NCBI GenBank assembly: GCA_008729055.1
Contig: SDUX01000003.1
Location: 1,426,001-1,490,000 of the forward strand
Length of the DNA: 64,000 bases
From: Pyropia haitanensis
Lineage: Eukaryota > Rhodophyta > Bangiophyceae > Bangiales > Bangiaceae
Direction: 5' to 3'
The translations under genes and the position numbers were made by a program. The notes under the pieces are model-generated. The model worked only from the letters and a program-made list of their open reading frames with translations. It was not told where the DNA came from and did no database searches. Positions 1 through 11,357 of the stretch are shown here, piece after piece (within the stretch, counting starts at the first letter, position 1; each line of letters begins with the position of its first letter).

Positions 1-253
1 GAGAAGAAAAAAGACAACTCGGCAGAAAATAGACACGGAAGAGGGATGAAAAGAAAAAAAAAAAAAAAGGGTGGGGGGGGGGCCGGACAGGGACATAAAA
101 AAAAGAGGTTCCCAGCAGCCAAGATCGAACCCCCGCGGAACAACCCCACGTCACAGCAGATTCAGACGGTTCAAGAAAGACACGAGAGGCCCCAAAAAAA
201 GAAGGAAAAAAAAAAAAGAAAAAAAAAAGGGTCGAAGAAGAAAGGCGGCAGGA
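1..253. other. A-rich flank downstream of zinc-finger gene
   Basis: No gene is seen. The plus strand carries long A runs at about 53-68 and 194-228. In the direction of the minus-strand zinc-finger gene that ends at 254 these are T/U-rich tracts starting about 25 nt after its stop, so they probably lie in its 3' UTR or termination region. Confidence 0.5.
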
Positions 254-1111
254 TCATGCCTCGGTCGCCCGTGCGTGCTTGCGCTTGTAGTGCCGCTCCA
301 GCAGCGTCACGTCCTTGAACGCGCACCCGCACGCTGCGCACACAACGCCCTTGCCCCCGTGGGCGGTGCGGAGGTGCTCGATGAGCTTGGAGCGGTAGCC
401 AAAGCACATCTTGCGGCAGATGCCGCACCGGTACTGGCGCTTGTGGTGGTGAATGTTCTTCTCATGCCGCCGCGTGTACTCCATGAGCAGGAAGGAGACG
501 CCGCAGACCTCGCACGGGAAGGACGCCTGCGCAATGCCGACGCCGTGGCGGGTGGTCAGGTGCTTTTCAATGTTGGTCTTCCGCGTGAAGTAGGTGCCGC
601 AAATGTAGCAGCAGCCGCCGGGGTCCCCGCCGCCGCCGCCGGGGGAGGATGACCGGCCGCTGGAGGGAGGGGGGGGGGCCGCTGGCAGGTCGCCGCCGGC
701 GTGGCCCCCGCCCGCATCGCCAGTGGGAGGTGGAGCGGGGGGAAATGCGCCAAGTTCGGCGGATGCGCCCGCACGACCGTCACCGAGGGCGCCCCCGTAC
801 GCTTGGACGTGGTGGGCGTGTGCGTGGGGGTGGGCGTTGGCGCGGGTGTACCCGAGATCTGCGCCGGCCCCGAGCTCGTAGCCCAGCCCGCCGCCGCCAC
901 AGCTGCCGTCGCCAGCCGCTGCCGCCGCCGACCCGTGCGGCGGTGCTTGCACCGACCGGGGTGTTCTTGCGCCGTCAGAGGACGTCATAGACCCGCTGTC
1001 ACAGTCGGTCGAGGGCATTGACATGGAGCCGCCCGCTTGCAGCAGCAGCATGCTCGCGGCTGCGTGGGAGCGGGGATCCATATCCGTAGTCAAGAGCGTG
1101 GACAGGTCCAT
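254..1111 (-). CDS. C2H2 zinc-finger protein, four fingers
   Basis: A single-exon gene of 285 residues. The N-terminal half is low-complexity (Ser, Gly, Ala, Pro and His-rich) and resembles a disordered regulatory region. The C-terminal 115 residues hold four C2H2 fingers; the first is CYICGTYFTRKTNIEKH followed by LTTRH, with its first Cys at residue 168. The others begin near CEVCGVSF, CGICRKMC and CAACGCAF. Finger clusters of this kind usually bind DNA, so a nuclear regulator is likely, but targets cannot be inferred. The ATG at 1111 starts MDLSTLL; the open frame continues 20 codons upstream to 1171 without an ATG. It shares the finger type, but not clear overall similarity, with the gene at 33247. 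Confidence 0.85.
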   Translation of the reverse strand: MDLSTLLTTDMDPRSHAAASMLLLQAGGSMSMPSTDCDSGSMTSSDGARTPRSVQAPPHGSAAAAAGDGSCGGGGLGYELGAGADLGYTRANAHPHAHAHHVQAYGGALGDGRAGASAELGAFPPAPPPTGDAGGGHAGGDLPAAPPPPSSGRSSSPGGGGGDPGGCCYICGTYFTRKTNIEKHLTTRHGVGIAQASFPCEVCGVSFLLMEYTRRHEKNIHHHKRQYRCGICRKMCFGYRSKLIEHLRTAHGGKGVVCAACGCAFKDVTLLERHYKRKHARATEA

Positions 1112-4100
1112 TGTAGTGGCTGGTAGGGGTGCTGCAACGCCGTCTTTGGAAGAACCCGGGTGGAGGCTCACGTGGCGCGAAAAGGGAAGGAGGAGGACGA
1201 GTGTCTAAGAGGAGAAGGTGAAGCGGGGTGGGGATGGAATGGATCTTGACGGCCGTGCCGGTTCAGCTCGACAGAATAGCGCACGGGAGGGCGCGTGATC
1301 AAGACAGCACGAGCTGGTCCGACATGTGGTGCCTCATATACCAGGAGGCGGAACGCCGGCACTTGCCCCCAGACAGCGTCTCCCCCTTCCCCCTGCGGCC
1401 ACACCCCAGGGCACGCCAGGTTCCCCCCCCCGGGAGGGGCCCGCACGCACAGGCGAGGGTGCGCGCCGACCAATCCAAGCGCCGCCTACGCACCTGCCGC
1501 GCGTGCGGGGCGCACCTTCGCCCTCCCCCCAACAATCCCTACAGCCGCCCACCGTCTCCCCCACCACTCCTTCGGCGGGCGGCCCCAACTGGGAGGACCG
1601 GTCCAACCACCAAAACCCTCTCCACGGGCACAGCCGACGGCCCCCCCCATCATATGGAGCGGCCGCGGCGGGCGCGATGCTCCCGCCGCTCGTCGTGTCG
1701 GCGGTGCGTGCGTGTGCGGCCCCGGCGGGGCCCGCCCCCGCGCCTGGCTGGGGCCCCTGTGTGTTATCGCGGTGGGGGGGTGCGATGCGCGCCACCGCGG
1801 TTCGCTGCCGCCCGTCCCCACTGGGCCTTGCCCCGCACCAACCAACCACACCTCGCCGGCAAAGCACAAGGAGACGATCCTCGGGTCGGGTGTATGTGCG
1901 GGCGTGACGCGCTGAGTTTGACGGCGGCCGCGGGCGGGCGGGGTGTAGCGGCCCGTGCTGGTCACAAAACGGACGCAGGTTGCCGGTGCGTCGCGCGCAC
2001 AGACTCCCACGTGCCGACCTCTCTCCTACAGGCCCGCGTCTGGCCGGCTGTCACACGCCTCTCTACGGATCCCAGGCGGCTGGCGACGGCGGCCCTGCAC
2101 CCCCCCTGCCATGATCGGGTTGTCTCGATCTGGCTCGCCGCCGTCCGCTCTCACCCCCCCCCCCCCCGCAAGCAGCGGAACCGACGAGTGCCGTGGCCGG
2201 TGCCCGCCACACACTGCGACGTGACAGCGGGCCCGACGGACGCGCGCCGCTCGATTGCGGCAGCGGGGGGGACGGGCGACGCGCCCGCGGAGGTTGGAGC
2301 AGAGGCGCGGCACAGGGTTGTGCGGCTGCAGTGGGGGGCCGCGCGCGTTGGTCACCCGCGTGCTGGGACCCGCCACTCCCCTGTCGGGTGTGGCGCGGAG
2401 GCGGGCGTGGCCCGCTGGAGGGCCCGCCCCCCCCCCACCACCCTCACCCCCGACCACACGCACCACCCGCGGCCGCGTCCGACAGCGAGCGGGCGGTGAC
2501 AAGCCGCTTTGGAACTGCCGGCGGGGCCACACGGGGGGTTCCGCGCCCGTGTACTCCCCCTCGCCACAGCTCGCGCGCGCACAGCCCGCGCAGGCAAAAT
2601 ACCCTGGTCCGCCTGAAGGAACGCGCCCGGCTGGGGTTGTTGGTCGGTCCGACGGGAACACACACAGGCAACCGCACTCCTCCAGTTTGCGGACACCGGG
2701 GAGCGTAAGGGGGAGGGGGTCGGGTGCGCGGTGGTGTGGCGCGGCAGGGAGGCTGGCACCGGCCTGTCCTCGGTCTACCAGCCGGCCCGGCCATCGGCAC
2801 AAAAAAGACACAAATTCACCGCTGCGGCCGCGGCGCGTTGCGTGTGTGGTCCGTGGCGGGTCTGCAGAAGGGGTGCTGGGCAAGGGGGTCGGCGGGGTGG
2901 TGGGGGGTGGACGCTGCAAAGAATGAAAACGGGGGACGCTCCCGTCGCTTCCGACAAGGAGCCGCGGCCGCCATGAGAACGACCACGGCGGCGGGCCACC
3001 CCCGCGCCCCACCTACACCAACCCGGCACCGCACGAGACTACGGGGGGGGGGGGAGGGCGACGGAGTCGCGGCGGTGGTTGCCCTAGCAATCCGCCTCCG
3101 GTCACACCGTCCACAGTCGGCCGCAGGCTGCGGTTCGCGGTGCGCGGCGCCCGCTCATCCGGCGCGGCGGCGGCCGCCCGCGGTGCCGGCGGCCCGCAAC
3201 CAAACTGGGCTCGCGAAGACCCGCCGCCCAACGGGCTGGTGGGGGCGTCCACCGTGCTCTACCGGCATCGCCGCCGGCTCAGCTGCCAGCGGCCGCTGCC
3301 GCGGGGCCGCCTGCCCACTCGGGCGGGGGCTCCGCCGCACCCCCCCTTTCTCTTTTCCGCTCCTCTCTCCTCCCTCCTCCCAAGCCCTGCGCGCGTGCCG
3401 GTGGCGGGAGACCCACACGTTCCACCCGCCCCCGCCTCTGCCCCGGTGGTGATGGACACGCGATGTACACACCACTTGAGGGCTGGCGTCCGCCTGTGTC
3501 ATCCGTCGAGTCGCCTGAGGCCGCGGGCCCGCGCCACGGCGCAATAGGCTGAGCGCACGTGACACGCAGGCGGTGTGTGCGCTGGTGGGCGCCGGAGTTC
3601 GTCGCGGGGGCCATCTGAGAGTGGGGTGCGGACCAATGGCGTGGTTGCAACCACCACTGCGCGCGTGCGCTGCCAGTTGAGAGACCCTGGCAGCCTGCGG
3701 CCGCGGTTGCCCTCAAGGGTATTGTGCTTTACCACACGGTCCGCTGACGGCCAGAGGAGGGAGGGGGGCGGCGGGGGAGGGGAGGTTTGGCCCGTGACGA
3801 TGCCCTTGCGACGCAGCAGGGAAAGTGATTGGGCGGTCAACTTGTCCTCCCGCGGGGAAGGAGGCTGGTCCGATGCTCTGTCTACCTGCAGAGCACCCCC
3901 CTCCCTACCACCCCACCAGGGGCCGCGGAATCGCACCCAAACGCGGACCGCCGGCGGCACACCGACTCCTGGGAACCATCGATTTTTTTTGCTTTCTAGA
4001 GTGTCTCGGCGGGTGGCGGAGCACGGAGGCGTGTCCCCGCGCGAGGGCATGGTCCTCTTTTGTTCTGCCGGCAGGGGCAGGGGCCGTCACCAGCCGGTCT

Positions 4101-5569
4101 GCTGCGCCCCGGCGACTCCCCGTCTGTGCCCCCCTCAACCTTCCGGTGCCCTGGCCCTGACGTCACCTGTTGACCTGCGCCACCCCGGCACCTGCAATGG
4201 GCGTCTCTGGATGTACAACTGTGGCAGCAGCTGCGGGCACCCGCAGCGGATCCCCGCGGGGGGTGGAGGAGCTGCGGTCTCAGCGCACGCAACGCGGAGC
4301 CGCCCCCGCCGGCGGGGTGCCCCGCCACCCCGCTGCGCCGCGGCGGCGCTGGCCGCCGCCGGGCCAAGCCGAGAGGGACGGCCATTGGCCCGCAAAGCCG
4401 GCGGCGGTGGCAAGCGGCCGCCGGCTAGATCCATCGCCTGTCGCATCGCCTGCCGCGCACAACAAACCGCCGCCACCCACCTCCGGCGGGCTGGGGGGCA
4501 CCGCCTGTCGAGCGCGAAGCGTGTCGGCCTCGGTTGGTAGGGCGGGGGTGCGCGTGCGAGCGCGCTCCAATCCGCCAGGTGGAGGTCGGCCGGTGGCGAG
4601 GCCCCCGCAGGCTCCTGGTTCGAGAGGGAGGGCGGGGGGGGGGCGTGATTCAGCCAGCGGCGGCTGGCCAGCACGCGGGCCGCCAGGCGACTGGCGCTGG
4701 GCAGCGGGTGAGGGGGGGCGGCCAGGGAGGCGGCGGCCGCTGGCTGCCAAGACGTAGTCGCACGGCAGGCGCGGATGGTCCATTCCTCGTTCCGGCGGCG
4801 GGCACAGGCCGCCACGCGGCGAGCATGGTGGCGTGCGAGCGCCGTCCGTGCGCTGTGGTTTGTGGCCACCGTGGCCTTGGTGGGAGGAGCGTGGCTGGCC
4901 ATGCTAGCAACGGGCGGTCGAGGTGGCGTGCGCAGTGGCAGCGATGTTTGCCAGGTCGTTCGTCTCGGACCAACAGTGGCGTGTCTTGTTCTGTTCTACA
5001 CGGCTGACCGCGGTTTGTATTCAGTGGGTGCCTGGCGCTGCGATGTGGCCGTTGTGTGAGCGGAACGGCAGTCAGGTGGGGTGGAAGAAGACAAGCGGTG
5101 GTGATGAGCGGACTGTTAAATTGTGTCATCAGGGTGACGCCAGATCGTCTGAATTTTCACTGTGGTCTGCGTCTCGGTTGTAGCTAGTTCGATGTTCAAT
5201 TATATCACAAGTTGTTCTCGGTAGCAGTTAAGTCGTCTGTGTCTCGTGACTTCTCGTTCAGACGCATTCTTCTTGCCATTGGTATTTGTCAAACTCGAAT
5301 CGTGCTTGGTGGTAAGTGTGTGGGGATGGCGACGGCCTGCTGACATGCTGGACAGACAGGCGCATCCTCCGACGTCAGCCCGCTTGCCCGCCTGGTTGCC
5401 TCGTTCATCCCTGGGGTTGCTTACCTACGGCTGCTTTCTTCAGGTTCCGCCTGGGTCACTGTTTGAGGCTGTCCATATTGTGAGCGGCTTGCGGCAGGCT
5501 CTTTATTTGTGCCATTCCTGCGCTGCCTTGTTGCTTGTCCGCCTCTGTCCACCGGCACTTGGCAGCGCC
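1112..5569. other. Intergenic, no gene recognised
   Basis: This stretch is GC-rich and has many long open frames on both strands, all Arg/Pro/Gly/Ala-rich with no recognisable domain. One minus frame at 4135-4902 opens with an ATG and a basic, Ala-rich start that could be a transit peptide, but nothing else supports it. From about 4900 to 5570 the base composition becomes less GC-rich, which fits the promoter and leader of RPN8. A pyrimidine-rich block lies at 3345-3390. Confidence 0.5.
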
Positions 5570-6906
5570 ATGGCGCCGTCGATGCCCACTTCGGTGGCCG
5601 TCCACCCCATTGTGCTGCTTGGCGTGGTGGATCACTACAATCGGAGCTGCAAAGGCTCTAAGCGGTACGCATCGCTGTTCCTTCTGGTGTGGGTGGATTT
5701 GGTGGCGTCTCTGTGCCTGGTATTGGGCGCGGGGCTCCCAGCCGTGTCGTTGTGCCCATCTTTTCTCGCGTCACGGTTGGTTGGAAATGAGCACTGGTGG
5801 CATTGTCGGTTGTGCTCGACTACACGCGAACGGGGTTGATTGTGTCCATTACTAACTTTGTGGCTGCCTGTTGCTTGAGACCTGTTTGTGATTGTCTTCG
5901 CTGGCGTTGGTCGTCCTGCTCATCGTTGACTGGCCATCGTGGCTGCCTCCCTGTCTGCATCACGTCTCCGTGCCTCAAAACGCTACCCGCATCGTGTTCG
6001 GGTGCCTTGACCTGCTACCGCCATCCCTCCTGCGCGCCGCGCTCTTCTGGCCTGGCCTCGCACCCTCTTCCGACGATTCGCAGTCGTGCCGTAGGGGTCC
6101 TCCTGGGCCAGATCGTGAAAGGCAAAGTCAGCTGCACCAACTCTTACGCGGTTCCCTTTGAGGAGGATGAGCGGGACCCGACTGTCTGGTTCCTCGACCA
6201 CAACTTCCTCGAGTCCATGTCTTCCATGTTCCGCAAGGTCAACGCGCGGGAGACCGTGGTGGGGTGGTATTCGACGGGCCCGACGATCCGAGGTGGGGAC
6301 CTGGACATCACGGAGCTGATCCGCACCTACACCCCCAACCCGGTGCTTGTGCTGGTGGATGTAACGCCCAAGGAGCTCGGCCTCCCGACCGAGGCGTACC
6401 TGTCGGTGGAGCAGCCACAGGAGGACGCTACCCTGTCGCGCACGTTTGCGCACCTGCCGTCAGAGATCAACGCAGCGGATGCGGAGGAGGTTGGGGTGGG
6501 TCACTTGCTGCGGGACATCAAGGACTCGTCGGTGAGCACCCTTGCAGGGGAAGTAGCAGGCAAAGTGGGGGCGCTGAAGAGCCTGCGCGCGCGGTTGGGA
6601 GAGCTTAAGTCGTACCTGGAGGCGGTCGCCACCGGGGAACTTCCCATGAACCACGAGATCCTGTACAACATGCAGGACATTTTCAACCTGCTGCCAGCTC
6701 TGTCGGGCAAGGAACTGGTGAGGTCTTTTGCGGTGAAGACCAACGACGCCATGCTGGTTCTGTACGTGAGTGCTGTCATCCGGGCAGTGTGTGCGCTGGA
6801 CGACCTCATTGAAAACAAGGCGGGGCTCATGCGCGAGACAGAACGGCGGGCCGCGGAGAAGTCGACGCCTGCTGTCGTTGCACCCGCTGGGGGTAAGGCC
6901 GCCTAG
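5570..6906 (+). CDS. RPN8: 26S proteasome lid subunit RPN8/PSMD7
   Basis: This is the non-catalytic MPN-domain partner of the RPN11 deubiquitinase in the proteasome lid. Two exons, 5570-5664 and 6084-6906, give 305 residues, close to plant and animal orthologues. Exon 1 encodes MAPSMPTSVAVHPIVLLGVV; the splice (CG|GTACGC to CGCAG|T) restores GSKRRAVGVLLG. The family is recognised by SYAVPFEEDE, VWFLDHNFLE, KVNARETVVGWY, LGLPTEAYLSVE and EEVGVGHLLRDIKD. The C-terminal helices contain LPMNHEILYNMQDIFNLLP, as in RPN8. As expected for RPN8 there is no JAMM metal site (ExnHxH). The ATG at 5570 has a good context (GCCATGG). The intron is 419 nt. The gene is convergent with MiaB, with 367 bp between the stop codons. 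Confidence 0.96.
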
Positions 6907-7273
6907 TGGGCGTACCCGTTTTGTCGCTGACGCGGCCTCGTTCCTTGTGAGCGCCACCAGCATGAACAGAGAAACCAAAATTGTAAGGTCATGACGACGA
7001 GTCGTACGCAGGCGCGGGCAGTGGGCGTCAACTGCAGTCCCTGCAGTCGCCCGACTGTTCACTACCGGGAGCACGTGTGAGGCAGTGCGCTAGGGGCTTG
7101 GCGGTTCTTCCTCCTGTCCCATCGGTCCGATAGGCGCCGACTGGCGCCGGAACTTGGTGTACCACCACCTCTGGACCACCGCAGACACAGTCAATGGTGT
7201 CTCAGTACGGACATGACGTGCCCCCCCTCGCTCACGCCCCGCGGCCTACCTGAGTAGCCGTCGCCCCACCCCC
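6907..7273. other. Convergent intergenic spacer
   Basis: A 367-bp spacer between the stops of RPN8 (+) and MiaB (-). It must hold both 3' ends. No other feature is seen. Confidence 0.6.
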
Positions 7274-9833
7274 TCAACCCTCCTCGTCCCACACACGCTC
7301 CCCCCGCAGCGCAAACGCCTTCGCCTCTGTGATGCGCACCCGCACAATCCGCCCCGCACACTCGGCGGCGTCGCCAACAAAGTAAACCATCCGGTTCTGC
7401 GCGTTGCGGCCAAACACCTCCGTGTCTGGTGTCCGCGGGTTGGGCCCCTCGACCAGCACCTCCGAGACGGTACCAATGCGGCGCTCGCTCGCGGCCAGTG
7501 CGTCCGACACTACCTGCCGGTTGATGCGGGCCAGGCGGTCTTCCTTGACCGGCTCGGGCAGCTGCTCCTCCCAGGCGCCCGCAGGGGTGTTGGGCCGCGG
7601 CGAGTAGGCCGCCGTGTGGACCGTGTCCAGCGTCAGGCGGCTCATCAAGTCGAGGGTGTTCTGGAACTGGGCCTCGGTCTCACCGGGGAAGGCCACAATC
7701 GCGTCCGCTGTGACCGACGCGTCGGGCATCACCTCCCGGATGGTGGATACCAGCCGCTCGTACCGCTCGACCGTGTAGCCGCGGCTCATGCGCCGGAGGA
7801 CGGTGTTGTCCCCCGATTGGAAGGGCAAGTGGATGTGGTTGGCAAACGTCGGGAGCGCCGCGACGGTGCGGATGAGCCTCTCCGTCATGTAGCGCGGGTG
7901 GGAAGTAGTGAAGCGGTATCGCAGGATGCCGGGTACGTCCGCAATGGCTTCGAACAGCGCCGTCAGATTGGTGCGGGGGAACAGGTCCCGCCCATACGCG
8001 TCCACGTTCTGGCCGAGCAAAACGACTTCAACAACGCCCTGCGCCGCAAGCGCTTCGATCTCGGCACGGATGGCCGGAATGGGCCGAGATTGCTCCAGAC
8101 CCCGAACGTTGGGGACGACACCTGGAGCGGGGTCACGTCGCCAGAGAGCAGCACAATGAGAGACGTAAGAACATAACAGCGGCGCGGAAGAGAGAGTTAG
8201 TGAGGAGCTCCCGACAATCCGGGCTATCAACCCTATCGCGGCGGAAAACGACACGCGCCAAAGACAGGTTGAAACCACGACGACAACGGTGCGCTGGATA
8301 TCCAAGAAAAGACCAGGCAAAACATACAATATGTACACCTGTGTCGCAGACGAGGTCAGTAGACAAGTGGTTGCCAGGAGTGATGCACGAGAACACCGAC
8401 GCCATCTCCAGAGAGTTAGTGGTCTGTACTCGGACACACCCGCCCGCAGCCCCGCTGACCGCGTGGCACCTGCGATCAGACAAGCCAGACAGTGTGCTCC
8501 CGCGGGGGCAACACCCAAGTCCTTCCGCCCGGGTACACCCCCCCCGCCCGCCCCTGTCTCGCTCTGCACGCACGCGCGCCAAACGCCCTACTCGCCCCGC
8601 CGCCTCACAGCAAACGTACCGCTCCAAGCACCCGTAAATGACATTCACCCACGCGGTGGTGGAGCTCCCCCGACGCGGCTTGGTCAGGTCTTCGCTCACG
8701 TGCACGGGCTCCGTGGCTACCACCTGCACCCCGTTGGTGCGCACGTCGTCCAGCAGCTCGCCCAAACGGTTCGCGTACTGAGGCCCGAGGACCAGGTCCA
8801 CTTCCGGCACCCGCCGGAGGAGCGCCGCACCCTCCTGCTGCGCCACGCAGCCCGCCACGACCAGCGTGACGTCGCCCATGGCGGCCCACTTGCGCGCCGC
8901 GTGGCGGCCAAGGGCAGAGTACACCTTTTGCTCCGCGTGGTCCCGGATGCTGCACGTATTCCACACCACCACCGCCGCCGTCTGCGCGTCCGCCACGGGC
9001 GCGTAGCCCGACCGCTCCAGCTCCGCCGCCATCCGCTCCGAGTCGGCCTCGTTCATCGCGCAGCCGAGGGTGGTGATATGGTACGTCATGGGCGTGGGCG
9101 GCGACGGCGGGGGGACGCCGCGCGTCGCGTCGCCGCCCGTCCGGGGGCCGCCTTTAGCGCCCGCCTTGTGGCGAAACGCGTCCGGCGCCCGCGGCGGCAG
9201 CGTCAGCGTCGGCCGCAGCGCGTGGCGCGCGTCCTCCACCACAAACACGTGCCAGCCGGCGGGGCTGTCCACCACCTGGAGCGTGTTGGGCCGCACGCGG
9301 GTGGCGGCGGCGAGCAGCGCCGCCGGCGGTGGCAGCCGCGCCGCCGCCGCCCGCACCGCGGCCGTGTCGCCGTCGGTCGGCGACACTGTGGGGTCGGCGG
9401 GCTCCCCGCGGTGGGGATCCCACCAGCCGAGGTCCCCTCCCCGCGCCCGCGACGCCGCGTCGGTCGAGAGGGAGGCGGCGAGGTCGGCCAGCGACTGGTC
9501 GCCGGCCTTGACCAGCCCGACGACCGCCGTTGCCAGCGCCTCCGACTCGACCTGCACGTGCCGCAGACGGACGGCGGCGACCGCGTCGGGGGCAAAGTCG
9601 TAGAAGCGGGGGGGGGCAAACTTGCCCGCCTTGAGCGCCATGGACGGACGACCGGCGGCGACGGCGGCGGCGGCGTCGCCCACCGCCGCGGCCCCGGCGC
9701 CTGCCGCTGGCGCGGTGGCGCGGCGGGCGCGGCGGGGGAGGGCCCGTCGGGGGGGGGGGGCGACGGCGCGGGCGGCGCCGAGCCTGGAGGGCGCCGTCCA
9801 CGCGCCTGGCGCCAAGGGCACGAACGCGTCCAT
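7274..9833 (-). CDS. miaB: MiaB tRNA methylthiotransferase, parvulin fusion
   Basis: A radical-SAM enzyme that adds the 2-methylthio group to N6-(dimethylallyl)adenosine-37 of tRNAs. Three exons (8620-9833, 8328-8338, 7274-8121) total 2073 nt and encode 690 residues without a frame break. Residues 1-70 are basic and Ala-rich, like a plastid transit peptide. Residues 88-205 resemble a parvulin-type prolyl isomerase ([41 protein letters not shown]). MiaB begins near M249 with [32 protein letters not shown] and [10 protein letters not shown] carry the other auxiliary-cluster cysteines. The radical-SAM motif YGCLERCTYCVVPNVRG (C402, C406, C409) exists only after splicing of the 11-nt exon. The TRAM domain is C-terminal. 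The sequence is closest to cyanobacterial MiaB, so a plastid role and endosymbiotic transfer are inferred. The ATG at 9833 is the first in frame. Confidence 0.95.
8328..8338 (-). other. miaB: 11-nt microexon of miaB
   Basis: On the minus strand the sequence reads GACACAG|GTGTACATATT|GTATGT. The upstream exon ends GAGCG|GTACGT (8620) and the downstream exon begins CTCCAG|GTGTCGTC (8121). Joining them gives CGG TGT ACA TAT TGT GTC, that is R-C-T-Y-C-V, which matches the conserved cyanobacterial MiaB motif exactly. The flanking introns are 281 nt (8339-8619) and 206 nt (8122-8327). Phase and total length (2073 nt, divisible by 3) are consistent. Confidence 0.9.
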
Positions 9834-11357
9834 GTTCACGAAACAGCTGCTACAGGGAACGCGCAGGTGGAGGAAGGAGGGGGGAGTTGACAGTGGCCGT
9901 CACCCCACAAAGGTGCCAGGAAGACGGCTCTTTCAACAGCGGTACGAGTTCACGAGCTCAAGCAGAGGGCAGCTTGAAAGAGACAACACAGTAGTTGCCA
10001 CGCCGATGGATGATGAACCATGCCTGTCAAGCTGCAGCGGCGACGAAGCGCTCGGCAACGGCCGTCGCGACAACGGCCCGCCGACCTCGGTGGCGTTCGC
10101 TCGAGATATTTCGGTAGCACCCCCCCCACCCTCTGCCAAACCCTGAAACGGGTTTCGCTGATCCAAGCGGCGACGTCGTCGGCCTGATCGGCGGCCCGAC
10201 GACGTCCCGCTCCCAGGACGCCCTCGACCGGGACGTCCGCCCCTCGTCGGGTGACCGGTGCCCAGGTTTCAGTGCCACGCTGTCCACCCCCCCCCCCCGA
10301 CCTCCCTCTCTTTCCTACTTCCAGCGGTGGATGCCCGTTCACCGACGCACGGCTGGCGAGGCAAGATAATGCGCATCCGCGGTCGTTGTGGAGGGACTGG
10401 CTGCTGCGCCGCGCGTCACAGCGACCGCCCGGAGTGGGTCCTCTCGTTTCTTGGAGAAGACGACTGCCGCTTTTTTGATGGGGTCCCCAGATGCAGACGG
10501 CTTCAAGAGAAGTCACCGCCCGACAGCGACGTCGCGCACTTCATGAAAGCGGCCAGCACTACGTTTCCCGTCTCCCGCTACCGCCCCACCCCCAGCCCCC
10601 ATCTCCAATCTTCCCAACCCAAGAGATCCTACATGCATATCATCGAATGCTGCCACCGACAAAGCGCCGCCCCCACCGCCGCCGCACCAGCACTCTGTTG
10701 CGCCCCTCCGTCTGAGCTGCTGCACCACTGCTGCCCTCCCTCGTGCAACCGCCACGTCTTCGGACAAGAACAATCTCCGGGCCCAATTGGTTGCACGACG
10801 TTGTGACAGTATCGAGCTACGGAGCGATTGCGGTGGTGCGGCGGCCGCGGGCTTGGCACCACAGCGCCCTCCCCGCTCTCTCCTCTATCCGCATCTGTTG
10901 CCCTGCCGCTGTCGCAGTGGTTGAGGACCCCTTGCCCGCTGGGGATGCGCCCTCGCGGGGCGGCCGCACCCGAAGCCGCACCCACCACGGCCACTTGCCA
11001 GCACTGTGGGTGCCCCTCTACCCCGACGTTGTGACCCGTGCGTGTGTCGCCTATCATTGTCACTGTCTCTTTATTGTGTCTTCTCTTTGCGCCCCTCCCA
11101 CCCCGTGCTCGTACAGCACCACCGTCTGTTCCCCGGCCATGCCCCCGACGCATACCACCTAGATCTCCCCCTCTCCGCCTCTACACTCGCCGCCAGCACG
11201 TCCTCGAAGGGGGGGTAGCCCGACCAAAACGAGAAGGCCAGCACCGGCAGGGGCCGTGTCCCACCACCAGGCCCGCCGCGAGCACCCAGCCCGCTAGGGC
11301 CGCGACTGCAGCCGGCAGCGGCGGCCCTCCGCCGTCTTTGCCGACACGCTCAGCTCC
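9834..11357. other. Intergenic, no gene recognised
   Basis: This is the probable promoter region of miaB plus 1.2 kb in which I see no convincing gene. Open frames here lack domains. The interval 10260-11200 is pyrimidine-rich on the plus strand. Confidence 0.45.

Noticed and set aside
1228..4902. Several open frames of 200-420 codons on both strands
   Set aside because: Composition is Arg/Pro/Gly/Ala-rich in every frame, no domains are seen, and starts are mostly not ATG. Long stop-free frames are expected in DNA this GC-rich.
8122..8608. A simpler MiaB splice joining CT|GTGAGG to CCAG|GT, which keeps the frame
   Set aside because: It gives C-L-E-R-Y-V-C-C, placing Tyr where the second iron-sulfur Cys must be. 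The 11-nt microexon model restores the conserved motif perfectly and has better splice sites.
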